A DNA stretch of 64,000 bases from Massilia sp. Se16.2.3 (GCF_014171595.1 NZ_CP050451.1:2170001-2234000); one strand, 5' to 3'; positions 47,449 to 60,242 are shown, numbered from the stretch's first letter. Notes: generated by a model not told the origin, from the letters alone. Numbers and translations: made by a program.

Positions 47449-47463
47449 AAAACATTTGCATGA
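47437..47463 (+). CDS. 8-codon leader peptide MFYKKTFA coupled to the MFS gene
   Basis: ATG preceded by AGGA; reads MFYKKTFA and stops at TGA overlapping the MFS start codon (ATGA). The overlap suggests translational coupling. Whether it is translated is unknown. Confidence 0.35.
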   Translation: MFYKKTFA

Positions 47464-48691
47464 GCGCCCCCGGAAACACACGCTCCCGTCGCATCGTCGG
47501 CATCCTGGCCGTGACCCAGATCCTCGCCTGGGGCAGCCTGTACTACGCTTTCTCGGTGCTCTCGCCCCACATGGGACGCGCGCTCGGCATCGATGCCCAG
47601 GGCGCCATGGCCCCGTTCTCGTGGGCCTTGCTGCTCGGTGGCCTGGTGGCGGCCCCGGCCGGGCGCCTGTTCGACCGTATCGGCGGGCGGCGCCTGATGG
47701 CCTGCGGCTCGCTGCTGGCTGCCTGCGGGCTGCTGATGCTGGCACGGGTCGACTCGATCGGAATGTACTGGCTGGCCTGGAGCGTGCTCGGCATTGCCAT
47801 GGCGCTGACGATGTACGAAGCCGCCTTTGCCACCATCAACCGCGCACTGGCCGAGTCCCCGCGCCGCGCGATCACGACGCTGACCCTGTTCGGCGGCTTC
47901 GCCAGTACCATCTTCTGGCCGCTCACTTTGGCGCTCGATGCCCGTCTCGGCTGGCGTAGCACCTGGCTGGTGTATGCGGCCCTGCAATTATTCGTGTGCG
48001 CACCCCTGCATGCGCTGCTACCCTCGCACACGGCGGCATCCGCGGGACCCGTGGCCGCGTCCACGGGCATGGCGCTGTCCGAAGTGCTGCGCGGGAGCGT
48101 GTTCTGGAAGCTGGCCGCAGCCTTCGCCGCGCAAAGCCTGGTGTCCTCGGCCCTGACCGTCGGGCTGATCCGCCTGATGCACGATGCCGGCCACCCCTTG
48201 TCGACGGTCGTGATGCTGGCCGCGCTGTTCGGGCCGATGCAGGTTGCAGGGCGCATCGCCGAGATGGCGATCGGGCGCCGGGTGCGTTCGCAGACGATCG
48301 GCAGCGTCACTTTCGCCGCACTGCCGCTGGCGCTCGGCCTGCTGTTCGTCTTCATCGACCAGTTGGCGGCCGTCGCCGCCTTCTGCATCGTGTTTGGCCT
48401 GAGCAATGGCGTGCTGACCATCCTGCGTGGCACGCTGCCCCAAGAATTGTTCGGCCGTGCGCACTACGGCGCCATCGCCGGCGCCCGGTCTCGCCCGCGC
48501 TGGTCGCGCGCGCCGCCGGGCCGCTGGCGGTGGCGGCATTGATGGCCGAGACCGGTTCGCCACGGGCCGTGCTGGCGCTGCTGGCGGCAGTCGCCGCGCT
48601 CTCCTTCGCCTGTTACCTGATGGCGATCTGGCGTGCCCGCGCGGGCGCGCCGGCCGCTGAAGGTACGGCCGATGTGTTACGGAAATCTTAA
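47460..48691 (+). CDS. Major facilitator superfamily transporter (one frameshift)
   Basis: Twelve-helix inner-membrane transporter, about 410 aa after adding one base near 48486 (GAIAGA should continue PVSPALVARAAGPLAVAAL). Motif A-like GRLFDRIGGRRLMACG lies after helix 2, and IVGILAVTQILAWGSLYYAFSVLSPHMGRALG is the first helix pair. Similar to oxalate/formate- and monocarboxylate-type MFS proteins, but the substrate is unknown. Confidence 0.82.
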
Positions 48692-48796
48692 CCCGCCATC
48701 GCAAAATGTATCGAATGTAAGAACTTGCATCAGTTCTACTGCACGTAGGAAGCGTTGGCTATAGTGATCTCACACCGAACCACAAGGAGCACTACC

Positions 48797-49240
48797 ATGA
48801 AACGAATCCTACTCACTGTCGCCGCTGCCCTGATCAGCACCGCCGCCTTCACGCCGGCACAAGCGCAAACCAGGACGGAAGTCATTGTCGTGCACAAGGC
48901 GCCACCGGCGCTGCGCCACGAAGCGACCCCGGCAGCACGGCGCGGCTTCGAATGGGTGCCGGGTTACTGGGACTGGAACGGCCGCCGTTACACCTGGGTT
49001 GCCGGCCACTACGAAAAAGTCCGTCCAGGCTATGTGTACACCCGCCCGGAATGGCGCCGTGACCGCAACGGCTGGGTCCTGGCACGCGGCGGCTGGCAGC
49101 ATGGCGACCGCACCGACCGCATGGCGCACGGCGGCGACCGTGACCGCGACGGCGTCCCGAACCGCTTCGACCGCGACCGCGACAACGACGGCGTGCCGAA
49201 CCGGGCGGATAACCGTCCGAACAACCCGAATCGTTACTGA
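48797..49240 (+). CDS. Secreted WxxGxW-repeat protein with Ca-binding type-3 repeats
   Basis: 147 aa. Signal peptide 1-23 (cut after AQA). Residues 50-95 carry YXWGXW-type repeats ([34 protein letters not shown]). The end has thrombospondin type-3-like Asp repeats ([28 protein letters not shown]) likely to bind calcium. AAGGAG lies 9 bp before the ATG. Probably an envelope stress or surface protein. Confidence 0.8.
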   Translation: MKRILLTVAAALISTAAFTPAQAQTRTEVIVVHKAPPALRHEATPAARRGFEWVPGYWDWNGRRYTWVAGHYEKVRPGYVYTRPEWRRDRNGWVLARGGWQHGDRTDRMAHGGDRDRDGVPNRFDRDRDNDGVPNRADNRPNNPNRY

Positions 49241-49270
49241 TCGGGCGGGGCCGGTCTTGACCGGCGCATG

Positions 49271-49305
49271 AAAAAAAGGGCCACCTGCGGGGTGGCCCTT
49301 GTTTT
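49271..49305. terminator. Bidirectional terminator between convergent genes
   Basis: A 10-bp stem AAGGGCCACC/GGTGGCCCTT with a 5-base loop has GTTTT on one side and seven A (T on the minus strand) on the other, serving both the secreted repeat protein and the ECF sigma gene. Confidence 0.85.
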
Positions 49306-49330
49306 GGGCGCTGCGTTCGCGCGCGGGGTT

Positions 49331-50016
49331 TCAGAGCCGTGCCAGCACCCCGGCCACGATGCGGTCACAGCGCGCGCCGTCGAAGGAGAAGGCCGAGATG
49401 GTCGCCGTGTCGAGGTCGCGTGCCAGCGCTTCGCGCAGCAGGCCGCGGGCGCGGAAGAACTGGCTGCGCACCGTGGCTTCCGGAATGCCCGGGGCGTCCG
49501 CCGTTTCTGGACCGACAGGTCCTCCACGGCGCGCAGCATGAACACGGTACGCAGCTTGTCGGGCAGGGCGTCGATGCGTGCCTCGATCAGCCTGCGCGCC
49601 TGCCCACGTAGCGCGGCTTCGTCGGGACCCTCGGATGGGGCGGGCAGGGCGTCGGCCGCAGCGTCATCGCCGACCACGTCGCTGTCCCCGTTCTGGACGA
49701 GTTCGACGATGCCGGCCCGGCGCCGCCCCTTGCGCAGCCTGGCACTCGCTTCATTGACGACGATGCGCGTCAGCCAGGTCGACAGGCTGGCCTCGCCGCG
49801 GAAACTGGCCGCCTTGCGATAGGCGAGCAGGTAGGCTTCCTGCACGATATCCTCGGCTTCCGCGTCATCCCTGACGATGCTGCGCGCGGTCCGGTACAGG
49901 GCCTGGTTGTGCTTGCGCATGATCACTTCGAATGCCGCCTGGTCGCCGTTCGCCACCAGGGCCATGAGCTCGGTGCCGCTCGCATCCGTCAGCGCGATCT
50001 TGCTGCGCAATCCCAT
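49331..50016 (-). CDS. ECF-type RNA polymerase sigma factor (one frameshift)
   Basis: About 228 aa once a missing G near 49513 is restored. Sigma region 2 (FEVIMRKHNQALYRTARSIVRDDAEAEDIVQEAYLLAYRKAASFRGEASLSTWLTRIVVNEA) is clear. After the repair, region 4 reads LPDKLRTVFMLRAVEDLSVQETADAPGIPEATVRSQFFRAR. No anti-sigma gene is adjacent; cupredoxin and DUF4142 genes precede it on the same strand, 11 bp away, and probably form its operon. Confidence 0.88.
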
Positions 50017-50026
50017 CGCTTCCTCC

Positions 50027-50353
50027 TCATTTGACCACCAGCGTGCCCGTCATCGTACGATGCAGCGTGCACAGGTAAGGATAACGCCCCCGGGCCCTTG
50101 CCACGAACTTCCAGCTCGCGCCCGCGGCGATGGCAGGCGAAGCCGGGCCGCCGCCGGGCGCGGTGGCGGTATGCGGAAACGGATCCTTGTTGCGCCAGAC
50201 CACCGTGTCGCCACGCTTCACTTCCAGTGTCTGCGGAATGAAGCGCATCCCATCGATGAGGACGGTATGGATGCCCGGCGCAGCCTGCGCTGCTCCGCCC
50301 AGCAGGAGCAGCGCGAGCGTGCCCGCGACACGGATGTTCGGCCACGAAAACAT
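50027..50353 (-). CDS. Periplasmic cupredoxin (plastocyanin/azurin-like)
   Basis: 108 aa with a signal peptide (1-24). Type 1 copper ligands are visible: His in DPFPHTAT, Cys-His in YLCTLHRTM with Met four residues on. Probably an electron carrier or copper-binding protein. It lies between the DUF4142 gene and the ECF sigma gene. Confidence 0.85.
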   Translation of the reverse strand: MFSWPNIRVAGTLALLLLGGAAQAAPGIHTVLIDGMRFIPQTLEVKRGDTVVWRNKDPFPHTATAPGGGPASPAIAAGASWKFVARARGRYPYLCTLHRTMTGTLVVK

Positions 50354-50359
50354 GATGGC

Positions 50360-50884
50360 TCACTTGAGGCTGGCATCGAGATGCCTGGCATGCTCGAGGT
50401 GGGCGACGAAGGCCGGACGCACCTTCACCAGCGTGTCCTTCAGCTCCGCATTCTTCGCGTTCGGAATCAGGGTCTTGTCGAGCGCATCGATCACGGCCTG
50501 GTGGTAGGCGACTTCATGGGCCACGTAGGCCTGGTCGAAGGCCTTGCCCTTGAGTCCTTTCAGTGTCGCGAGATTATCGCTCCCGCCCGCCTTCAGGCTC
50601 TTGCTCAGTTCGCTGTCGCGGGGCGTCACGTTCAACTTCGTCACGAGTGCCACGGCCTGCTTGTTCACGCCCGCGTGGTCTGTCACCATCTGCTGGGCAA
50701 AAGCCTTGACCTCGGCATTCTCCGTCATGCGTTCGGCCAGCTTGCCGGCATCGATGTCGACGCTGTTGGCCGCCACCACGATGCCGGCAATCTGGGCGTC
50801 GTCCGGGGCGGACTGGGCGAGGGCGGGGCCTGCCAGCGAGAGTGCGGCGGCGATAGCGGTCCATGTGTGCAGTTGGATCTTCAC
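50360..50884 (-). CDS. DUF4142 periplasmic four-helix protein
   Basis: 174 aa from the GTG at 50884, which has AGGAG 5 bp upstream and opens directly into a signal peptide (VKIQLHTWTAIAAALSLAGPALA). The mature part is DUF4142-like: IAGIVVAANSVDIDAGKLAERMTENAEVKAFAQQMVTDHAGVNKQA...VAHEVAYHQAVIDALD. His residues suggest a ferritin-like bundle; no proven function. First gene of the DUF4142-cupredoxin-sigma set. Confidence 0.82.
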   Translation of the reverse strand: MKIQLHTWTAIAAALSLAGPALAQSAPDDAQIAGIVVAANSVDIDAGKLAERMTENAEVKAFAQQMVTDHAGVNKQAVALVTKLNVTPRDSELSKSLKAGGSDNLATLKGLKGKAFDQAYVAHEVAYHQAVIDALDKTLIPNAKNAELKDTLVKVRPAFVAHLEHARHLDASLK

Positions 50885-51010
50885 GAGTGCTCCTTGTTCT
50901 GGTTGGGGTGGGTTCCTACCGAGATTGGATGTCACGTCGTGCGCGGGCGTTGCAAAAATCTTGGCGATGGTCGTTGGACGGGCCTGGAGACGCAGGCGTG
51001 GCGCGGCAAG

Positions 51011-51646
51011 TTATCGACGTGCGCTGCACGGCTTTTCGATCACGGAATAGAAGTACTTCAACACCGCATCGCGCGTGGCGTCGTCGCTACGCTTGAACGC
51101 GCCGAGCGCGTCGTCCCAGCGGTGCACGGACTGGTACTGGTAGCAGTCATTGCCCGTGTTGCGTTTCCCTTCATCGCTCCTGCCTGCATACAGCCCCAGC
51201 ACGAACGGCGGACCGGGCTGCTTCGGGAATACCAGCCGGATATCGGTCAGGTCGACGCGGAAGCTCGGCCAGGTTGCGTTGTCGTCGAGCTGTTCCCTGA
51301 GCTGGGACGGGTTCTTGCCGTTGAAAACAGGTTTCCAGCCGCCCGCGTGGCCCAGCACCATGAGCTGGTTCAGGTCGTACATGCCCATGTTCGAGTTCAG
51401 CGGATACGGCACACCCAGTGCGAAGTCGCACCAGCCGTCGCCGTTGAAATCGGCCTTGATCTCTGCTGGTGCATCGTTCGCAAAATCCACGTCGAGCTTG
51501 GGTAACTTTGCCTTTGGCATCTTGCATCGTGGCGCGTCGGGCCGCAGCTTGATAGCGGCGGGCACGGCGGATGCGTCGGCACGAGCCGATGACAACGGCG
51601 ACATCACGAGCGAAACGGTAATAACCAGTGCTGGTATATGCTTCAT
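51011..51646 (-). CDS. Secreted protein with an FG-GAP/VCBS-like calcium loop, unknown function
   Basis: 211 aa with a signal peptide (1-23, cut after ARA). IKADFNGDGWCDFALGVPYPL matches the Ca-binding loop of FG-GAP repeats, but only one copy is clear. Four Cys could pair. Standalone; unrelated neighbours. Confidence 0.6.
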   Translation of the reverse strand: MKHIPALVITVSLVMSPLSSARADASAVPAAIKLRPDAPRCKMPKAKLPKLDVDFANDAPAEIKADFNGDGWCDFALGVPYPLNSNMGMYDLNQLMVLGHAGGWKPVFNGKNPSQLREQLDDNATWPSFRVDLTDIRLVFPKQPGPPFVLGLYAGRSDEGKRNTGNDCYQYQSVHRWDDALGAFKRSDDATRDAVLKYFYSVIEKPCSARR

Positions 51647-51892
51647 TTGCTTACCTCAAGTCCAAGCAGACTCGACTTTCAGCGGCAGAAGCGCCTGGAC
51701 TGAAGGCCGAGCTACTATAACCCAGAATATTTGCTTTTGAGCTACTCTTCCGTACGAAAAGTAGTGGTATTTATGCAAAAAAAGGTCGATCAAGAGGTGC
51801 GTATCCTGGCTCGGCGCGGCTGGCGGCAGAGCGCTGGACAAAGGCAAGGTCGTTCCTGTCCATCGTTTCATGGCAAGGGCAGTCGTGAACGA

Positions 51893-51927
51893 AAAAGGCC
51901 TCGATTCCATTCGAAATCGAGGCCTTT
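51893..51927 (-). terminator. Terminator of the tRNA-His transcript
   Basis: A 13-bp stem AAAGGCCTCGATT/AATCGAGGCCTTT with a 7-base loop is followed by T on the minus strand, 10 bp beyond the tRNA. Confidence 0.8.
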
Positions 51928-51936
51928 CGGTATTCT

Positions 51937-52013
51937 TGGGGTGGCTGATGGGACTCGAACCCACGACAACAGGAATCACAATCCTGGACTCTACCAACTG
52001 AGCTACAGCCACC
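51937..52013 (-). tRNA. tRNA-His (anticodon GTG)
   Basis: 77 nt including an encoded CCA. The acceptor has the extra G(-1) paired to C73 typical of tRNA-His; D-loop GCTCAGTTGGTAGAG, anticodon loop ATTGTGATT, T-loop GGTTCGAGTCC. Downstream of murI on the same strand. Confidence 0.97.
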
Positions 52014-52087
52014 ATTGTCTTGCTTTTCTGTCTCAGCACTGCCGAGACAGAACGAGATTATACAAACTCCTAAGCAAACTGGCAAAT

Positions 52088-52957
52088 CTAATTGTTCTGC
52101 CGGGTCAACATCCTGCCATCCGGTCCGGATTCGACCTCGTGGACCGGCGGATCGAGCCCCAGCAGGCTGGCAAACGCCGCTGACAGGGCAGTAGCGCTGG
52201 CGCTGGTGTAGCCGTCCAGGCGGGCGGGGAGGACGGCCTCAGGCCTGAGGCTGGCATTGGCCGCCAGCAGGCGCGTCAATTGGCGGGCGACGGCGTCGCC
52301 GGTATCGATCAGCGTGACGGGCCTGTCCGTCGCGGCGGCGATCACGCGCTCGATCGAGGCCTGTACCAGCGGATAGTGGGTGCAGCCCAGCACCAGGGTG
52401 TCGGCGCCCTCGGCCAGCAGCGGCTCGACGTACTTGCGCAACAGTAGCGTGGTCGCTTCCGATTCCAGTTCGCCCAGCTCGATCTGGTCAACCAGGCCGT
52501 GGCAGGGCTGCAGCAGGAAGCGCGCACCCGTCGCTTCGCTGATCTGGTCGCGCAGCAGCAGGAACTTCTTGCCGGACAGTGTCACCTCGGTGGCGAGTAC
52601 GCCGACCGTGCGGCTGCGCGATGCGGCGGCCGCCGGCTTCAGGCCGGGCTCGACGCCGACGATGGGCATGTCGGGATAGCGCTCGCGCAGCAGGGCGATC
52701 GCGGCGATCGTGGCCGTATTGCAGGCGACGACGATGGCTTTGGCACCGCGCTCGACGAGGAAGCCGCCGATCGCGAGCACCCGCTCGGCCAGCACCGGTT
52801 CGGTCTTGGCGCCGTAGGGTGCGAAGGCCGAGTCGGCGAAATACATCAGGTGTTCGTGCGGCAGCTGCGCGCGGATGTGGCGCAGGACCGACAGGCCGCC
52901 GACGCCGGAATCGAAGATGCCGATGGGGGCGTCGGGGGAAGTAGTTGGCGTGGTCAT
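52088..52957 (-). CDS. murI: Glutamate racemase
   Basis: Makes D-glutamate for peptidoglycan; 289 aa from the ATG at 52957, which places IGIFDSGVGGLSVLR near the N-terminus (an upstream in-frame start at 53005 lacks support). Both catalytic Cys are present (VVACNTATIAA, VLGCTHYPLV), with the Asp in FDSG and the His in CTH. Follows fumA on the same strand by 55 bp. Confidence 0.95.
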   Translation of the reverse strand: MTTPTTSPDAPIGIFDSGVGGLSVLRHIRAQLPHEHLMYFADSAFAPYGAKTEPVLAERVLAIGGFLVERGAKAIVVACNTATIAAIALLRERYPDMPIVGVEPGLKPAAAASRSRTVGVLATEVTLSGKKFLLLRDQISEATGARFLLQPCHGLVDQIELGELESEATTLLLRKYVEPLLAEGADTLVLGCTHYPLVQASIERVIAAATDRPVTLIDTGDAVARQLTRLLAANASLRPEAVLPARLDGYTSASATALSAAFASLLGLDPPVHEVESGPDGRMLTRQNN

Positions 52958-53012
52958 GGTGAGCGCGGGGGCGTGCCGCGGATCGAGACCCGCAGCGCGC
53001 ACCAATCGTGTC

Positions 53013-54545
53013 TTAGGCGACGTTGACCGGAATGCCCTTGAGCGATTCGATCCTGGCCGACCATTCCTTCGGACCGGTGTTGTGCACCGATGTACCGTTG
53101 GAATCGACCGCCACCGTCACCGGCATGTCGGCCACTTCGAACTCGTAGATCGCTTCCATGCCCAGGTCCTCGAAGCCGACCACTTTCGCCGACTTGATTG
53201 CCTTCGAGACCAGGTAGGCCGAGCCGCCGACCGCCATCAGGTAGGCCGACTTGTGCTTCTGGATCGCCTCGATCGCGGTCGGACCGCGCTCGGCCTTGCC
53301 GATCATCGAGATCAGGCCGGTCTTTTCCAGCATCATCTCGGTGAACTTGTCCATGCGGGTCGCGGTCGTCGGGCCGGCCGGGCCCACGACTTCATCGCCC
53401 ACCGGGTCGACCGGGCCGACGTAATAGATCACGCGGTTGGTGAAGTCCACCGGCAGCGATTCGCCTTTGGCCAGCATGTCCTGGATGCGCTTGTGGGCGG
53501 CATCGCGGCCGGTCAGCATTTTGCCGTTCAGCAGCAAGGTCTGGCCCGGCGTCCAGGAAGCGACTTCTTCCTTGGTCAGCGTGTTCAGGTCGACGCGCTT
53601 CGATTTCTGGGTATCCGGGGTCCACTGCACGTCGGGCCAGGTCGACAGCGCCGGCGGTTCGATGTACGAGGGGCCCGAGCCGTCCAGCACGAAGTGGGCG
53701 TGGCGGGTCGCGGCGCAGTTCGGGATCATGGCGACCGGCTTCGACGCGGCGTGGGTCGGGTACATGTTGATCTTCACGTCCAGCACGGTGGTCAGGCCGC
53801 CCAGGCCCTGGGCGCCGATGCCGAGTGCATTGATCTTGTCGCACAGTTCGATACGCAGTTCTTCCAGCTTGTTCTGCGGGCCGCGCTGCTTGAGCTCGTA
53901 CATGTCGATGTCTTCCATCAGCGACTCTTTGGCCATCAGCATCGCCTTTTCGGCCGAGCCGCCGATGCCGATGCCGAGCATGCCCGGCGGGCACCAGCCG
54001 GCGCCCATCAGGGGCACGGTCTTCATGACCCAGTCGACCAGGGAGTCGGACGGGTTGAGCATCACGAACTTGGTCTTGTTTTCCGAGCCGCCACCCTTGG
54101 CCGCGACTTTCACGTCGACGGTGTTGCCCTCAACCAGTTCCATGTGGACGACGGCCGGGGTGTTGTCTTTCGTATTCTTGCGCTCGAAGTGAGGGTCGGC
54201 CACGATCGAGGCGCGCAGCTTGTTGTCGGCGAAATTGTATGCACGGCGCACGCCTTCGTTGACGGCGTCGGTGACGGTGCCGGAAAAACCTTCGAAGCGC
54301 ACGCCCATGCCGACCTTCAGGAATACGTTGACGATGCCGGTGTCCTGGCAGATCGGACGCTTGCCCTCGGCGCACATGCGCGAGTTGGTCAGGATCTGGG
54401 CGATGGCATCCTTGGCCGCCGGGCTTTGCTCGGCCTCGTAGGCACGCGCCAAGTGCTGGATGTAATCGGCCGGGTGGTAGTAGCTGATGTACTGGAGAGC
54501 GGCGGCGACCGATTCGATCAGGTCGTCCTGTTTGATGACAGTCAT
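53013..54545 (-). CDS. fumA: Fumarate hydratase, class I (iron-sulfur)
   Basis: Converts fumarate to malate with an oxygen-labile 4Fe-4S cluster; 510 aa. Cluster Cys residues are in PICQDTG, GAGWCPPGMLGIG and PNCAATRH. The C-terminal domain GKMLTGRDAAHKRIQDML...VGPVDPVGDEVVGPAGPTTATRMD is typical. Intact, with the usual betaproteobacterial length. Confidence 0.96.
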   Translation of the reverse strand: MTVIKQDDLIESVAAALQYISYYHPADYIQHLARAYEAEQSPAAKDAIAQILTNSRMCAEGKRPICQDTGIVNVFLKVGMGVRFEGFSGTVTDAVNEGVRRAYNFADNKLRASIVADPHFERKNTKDNTPAVVHMELVEGNTVDVKVAAKGGGSENKTKFVMLNPSDSLVDWVMKTVPLMGAGWCPPGMLGIGIGGSAEKAMLMAKESLMEDIDMYELKQRGPQNKLEELRIELCDKINALGIGAQGLGGLTTVLDVKINMYPTHAASKPVAMIPNCAATRHAHFVLDGSGPSYIEPPALSTWPDVQWTPDTQKSKRVDLNTLTKEEVASWTPGQTLLLNGKMLTGRDAAHKRIQDMLAKGESLPVDFTNRVIYYVGPVDPVGDEVVGPAGPTTATRMDKFTEMMLEKTGLISMIGKAERGPTAIEAIQKHKSAYLMAVGGSAYLVSKAIKSAKVVGFEDLGMEAIYEFEVADMPVTVAVDSNGTSVHNTGPKEWSARIESLKGIPVNVA

Positions 54546-54572
54546 GAAAATTCTCGGAGTAGGTGAACGGTG

Positions 54573-55184
54573 TTAGTGAGGCTTGGTCTGATTGTGAGTG
54601 GAGGTCACGATGCGGTCGGTATAGGCAATGGCCAGGGCCGAGAGCAGGAACACGCTATGGATAACGGTCTGCGCGACCAAAACTTTTGTCTCGTAGGCGC
54701 CCGCGTTGATGAAGGTTTTCAGCAAGTGGATCGAGGAAATGCCGACAATCGCCATAGCCAGCTTGGTTTTCAGCACGGAAGCATTCACGTGCGACAGCCA
54801 CTCGGGCTGGTCCGGATGGCCGTCCAGGTTCATGCGCGACACAAAGGTCTCGTAGCCGCCGACGATCACCATGATGAGCAGGTTGGAAATCATGACCACG
54901 TCGATCAGGCCCAGCACGACCAGCATGATGGTGGTTTCGGTCAGTTTCTTTGGACGCTCCGAGCCCGGAACGGTGACGACATCCAGGATGTGATTGAGCG
55001 AATCGACGTTGCCCATGGCGGCGCCGATCAAGTCCTTCAGTTCGACCCAGAAATGGAACACGTACACGCACTGCGCCAGGATCAGGCCCAGGTAGAGCGG
55101 CAGCTGCAGCCAGCGGCTGGCGAAAATGAAGCGGTTCAGGGGAGTAAGTTGCTGCGGGGTGCGGCCAGGGTGTTGTTGCGACAT
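54573..55184 (-). CDS. UPF0114 (YqhA-like) membrane protein
   Basis: 203 aa with about four membrane helices: FASRWLQLPLYLGLILAQCVYVF, TTIMLVVLGLIDVVMISNLLIMVIVGGYETFVS, MAIVGISSIHLL, and a C-terminal helix. The SRWLQLPLYLGL and YETFVS blocks define the family. Function not established. Directly upstream of fumA on the same strand. Confidence 0.88.
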   Translation of the reverse strand: MSQQHPGRTPQQLTPLNRFIFASRWLQLPLYLGLILAQCVYVFHFWVELKDLIGAAMGNVDSLNHILDVVTVPGSERPKKLTETTIMLVVLGLIDVVMISNLLIMVIVGGYETFVSRMNLDGHPDQPEWLSHVNASVLKTKLAMAIVGISSIHLLKTFINAGAYETKVLVAQTVIHSVFLLSALAIAYTDRIVTSTHNQTKPH

Positions 55185-55393
55185 CGGATACGACTCCAGG
55201 ATTTCGACAAAAGACAGCCCATCATTTTACACCTCTCGCGCCGCCTTGCAGACCACCTCGTTGGAGAGCCCCGCTCCCTGGCAAGCTTGGTAAAATCGCA
55301 CGCATAGGGAAGCGCGTGCCACGATGTGCCGTAAGGGCTCAGTAAGGCTCCGCGCCTAAGGTGTCTGGCAAAACTACTACGATGGAGACTAGC

Positions 55394-57391
<1,998 letters not shown>

Positions 57392-57408
57392 GGTCTTGAC
57401 GAAGGGGT

Positions 57409-57434
57409 GCGGCCCTGCGCACTGCAGGGGCCGC
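57409..57434 (+). terminator. GC-rich hairpin after acs
   Basis: GCGGCCCTGC and GCAGGGGCCGC pair across a short loop, 18 bp after the acs stop. There is no T-run, so termination here is uncertain. Confidence 0.3.
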
Positions 57435-57578
57435 TGCCGGCGCGCCTGCCTTCAGCACCGTGGTCGCCGGCGCTTCAGCTGCCGGTGCATCGCTTGTCCG
57501 CGCTGCGGCCCGCCGCTGCCTGCGCTAGCGCCAGGTCGTCGCTTGACGCGCCGAGGTGTCAGCTTGCAGGGCGTCACC

Positions 57579-57863
57579 TCAGGACAGTTTCTCCGCCACC
57601 TCTTTCAAGCCTGCCTCAGGCAGGAATCCATCGGAAATCGTCAGCACCGAGAACAGGTTCTTCCTGAGCTCGTCCAGCTCGACGGGTCCTGGCTTGAGCG
57701 CTGTCTGCAGCAAGTGAATCGCCATGTCGGCCAGCAGCAGCCGCTGTTTCTCCGGCCACGCAGCGTCGCCGCGCGTGGCGCCATGGGCCAGGCAGCTCGC
57801 TTCGACCTCGCGGTGGATGCCCCATGCCGCGCGTATGAGTTCAGTTCGTTTCGCATCGTCCAT
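57579..57863 (-). CDS. Small hypothetical protein
   Basis: 94 aa from MDDAKRTELIRAAWGIHREV; longer upstream frames start in non-coding-like sequence. Mostly helical, with LLLADMAIHLLQTALKPGPVELDELRKNLFSVL. No recognised domain. Convergent with acs and alone on its strand. Confidence 0.55.
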   Translation of the reverse strand: MDDAKRTELIRAAWGIHREVEASCLAHGATRGDAAWPEKQRLLLADMAIHLLQTALKPGPVELDELRKNLFSVLTISDGFLPEAGLKEVAEKLS

Positions 57864-59167
<1,304 letters not shown>

Positions 59168-59169
59168 GC

Positions 59170-60096
59170 ATGAGGGGCAAACTCCTGTTTGCCCTGGGCG
59201 CGGCGGCCCTGGTGGCCGCCGCCCTGGTGGTCGGGCCTTCGGTGCAGGAGCAGCCGGTTGTCGCCGCGGCCCCTGTGGCGCCGGCATCCGCCGCCAGGCC
59301 CTTCGTGCGCTCGCTCGAAGGCACCCAGACCGACGGCGGAGCCCTGGTCGGCCCGGGCGAAACCCTGGTCGCGAACGAGGATCTCGTCGAGCTCTTCGAC
59401 TATTACCTGAGTGCGCTTGGCGAGAAGAACCTCGAACAGGTGCGCGCCGAGATCGAACGCGAGCTCGACCGGCGACTGCGTCCACCAGCCTCGGATTCGG
59501 CCAAGCGCCTGCTGGCGCGCTATCTCGACTACAAGCATGCGCTGGTGGCGCTGGAGGCGGACAAGCGTCTCGTCGGCGGCGACGTCACGGCGATCCGCAA
59601 GCGCCTGGTCGCCATGCGCCAGCTGCGCGCACGCTACTTCAGTGCAGAGGAGAGCGGCGCCATGTTCGGCCGCGAGGATGCCGAGCAGGCCGATGCGCTG
59701 GCCCGGCTGGAAGTCCGCCAGGACACGCGCCTGACGCCCGAGCAGAAGGGAGAACGGCTGGCCGCGCTCGACGCCGCGCTGCCGCCGGAGGTGCGGGCCG
59801 CGCGCGAGGAACCGCTCAAACTTGCGCACCTGCAGGAATCCGTGGACAGGCTGCGTGCGGGCGGTGCGAACGACGACGAGGTCTTCCGGATGCGCGCCGC
59901 CGCGCTCAACCCCGAGGCGGCGGCGCGGCTGGCGGCGCTGGACCAGGAAGAGGCGCAGTGGCGCGGCAGGATTGCGGCCTACCTGAACGCACGCCGCGGC
60001 GTGCAGGAAGGGCCGGCGCTCGACGCCCTGCGCAATCGCCTGTTCACGCTTGACGAGCAGCGCAGGTTGCCGGCGTACGAGGAGGGATTGCGCTAG
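59170..60096 (+). CDS. lifO: Lipase-specific foldase (Lif)
   Basis: Membrane-anchored periplasmic steric chaperone for the upstream lipase; 308 aa. N-terminal anchor helix (KLLFALGAAALVAAALVVG), Ala/Pro linker, then the Lif signature ELFDYYLSALGEKNLEQVRAEIE (Rx1x2FDY(F/C)LSA type) and all-helical repeats to the end. A GTG at 59164 overlapping the lipase stop is an alternative start two codons earlier. Confidence 0.92.
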   Translation: MRGKLLFALGAAALVAAALVVGPSVQEQPVVAAAPVAPASAARPFVRSLEGTQTDGGALVGPGETLVANEDLVELFDYYLSALGEKNLEQVRAEIERELDRRLRPPASDSAKRLLARYLDYKHALVALEADKRLVGGDVTAIRKRLVAMRQLRARYFSAEESGAMFGREDAEQADALARLEVRQDTRLTPEQKGERLAALDAALPPEVRAAREEPLKLAHLQESVDRLRAGGANDDEVFRMRAAALNPEAAARLAALDQEEAQWRGRIAAYLNARRGVQEGPALDALRNRLFTLDEQRRLPAYEEGLR

Positions 60097-60120
60097 CGCA
60101 GGTGGCGCTGCGATCGTGGC

Positions 60121-60148
60121 GGGGGAACGGCGGCCCGCCGTTCTCCCG
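60121..60148. repeat. Perfect-type intergenic hairpin after the lipase operon
   Basis: GGGGGAACGGCGG and CCGCCGTTCTCCC form a long GC-rich stem, with no T-run. Could be a terminator or processing site. Confidence 0.4.
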
Positions 60149-60242
60149 CGCGAACCTGGAGCAGCGCAAGGTGCCGCGCAAAGCCGCAGCGACGACATCG
60201 ATCCCTGCCGTGCGTGCGCCGCGCCTGGTTATACTTGAACGC

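Noticed and set aside
51735..51765. CCGTACG-containing hairpin near the tRNA-His region as a third copy of the flagellar element
   Set aside because: It matches only CCGTACG, lacks the GCA end, and lies away from flagellar genes.
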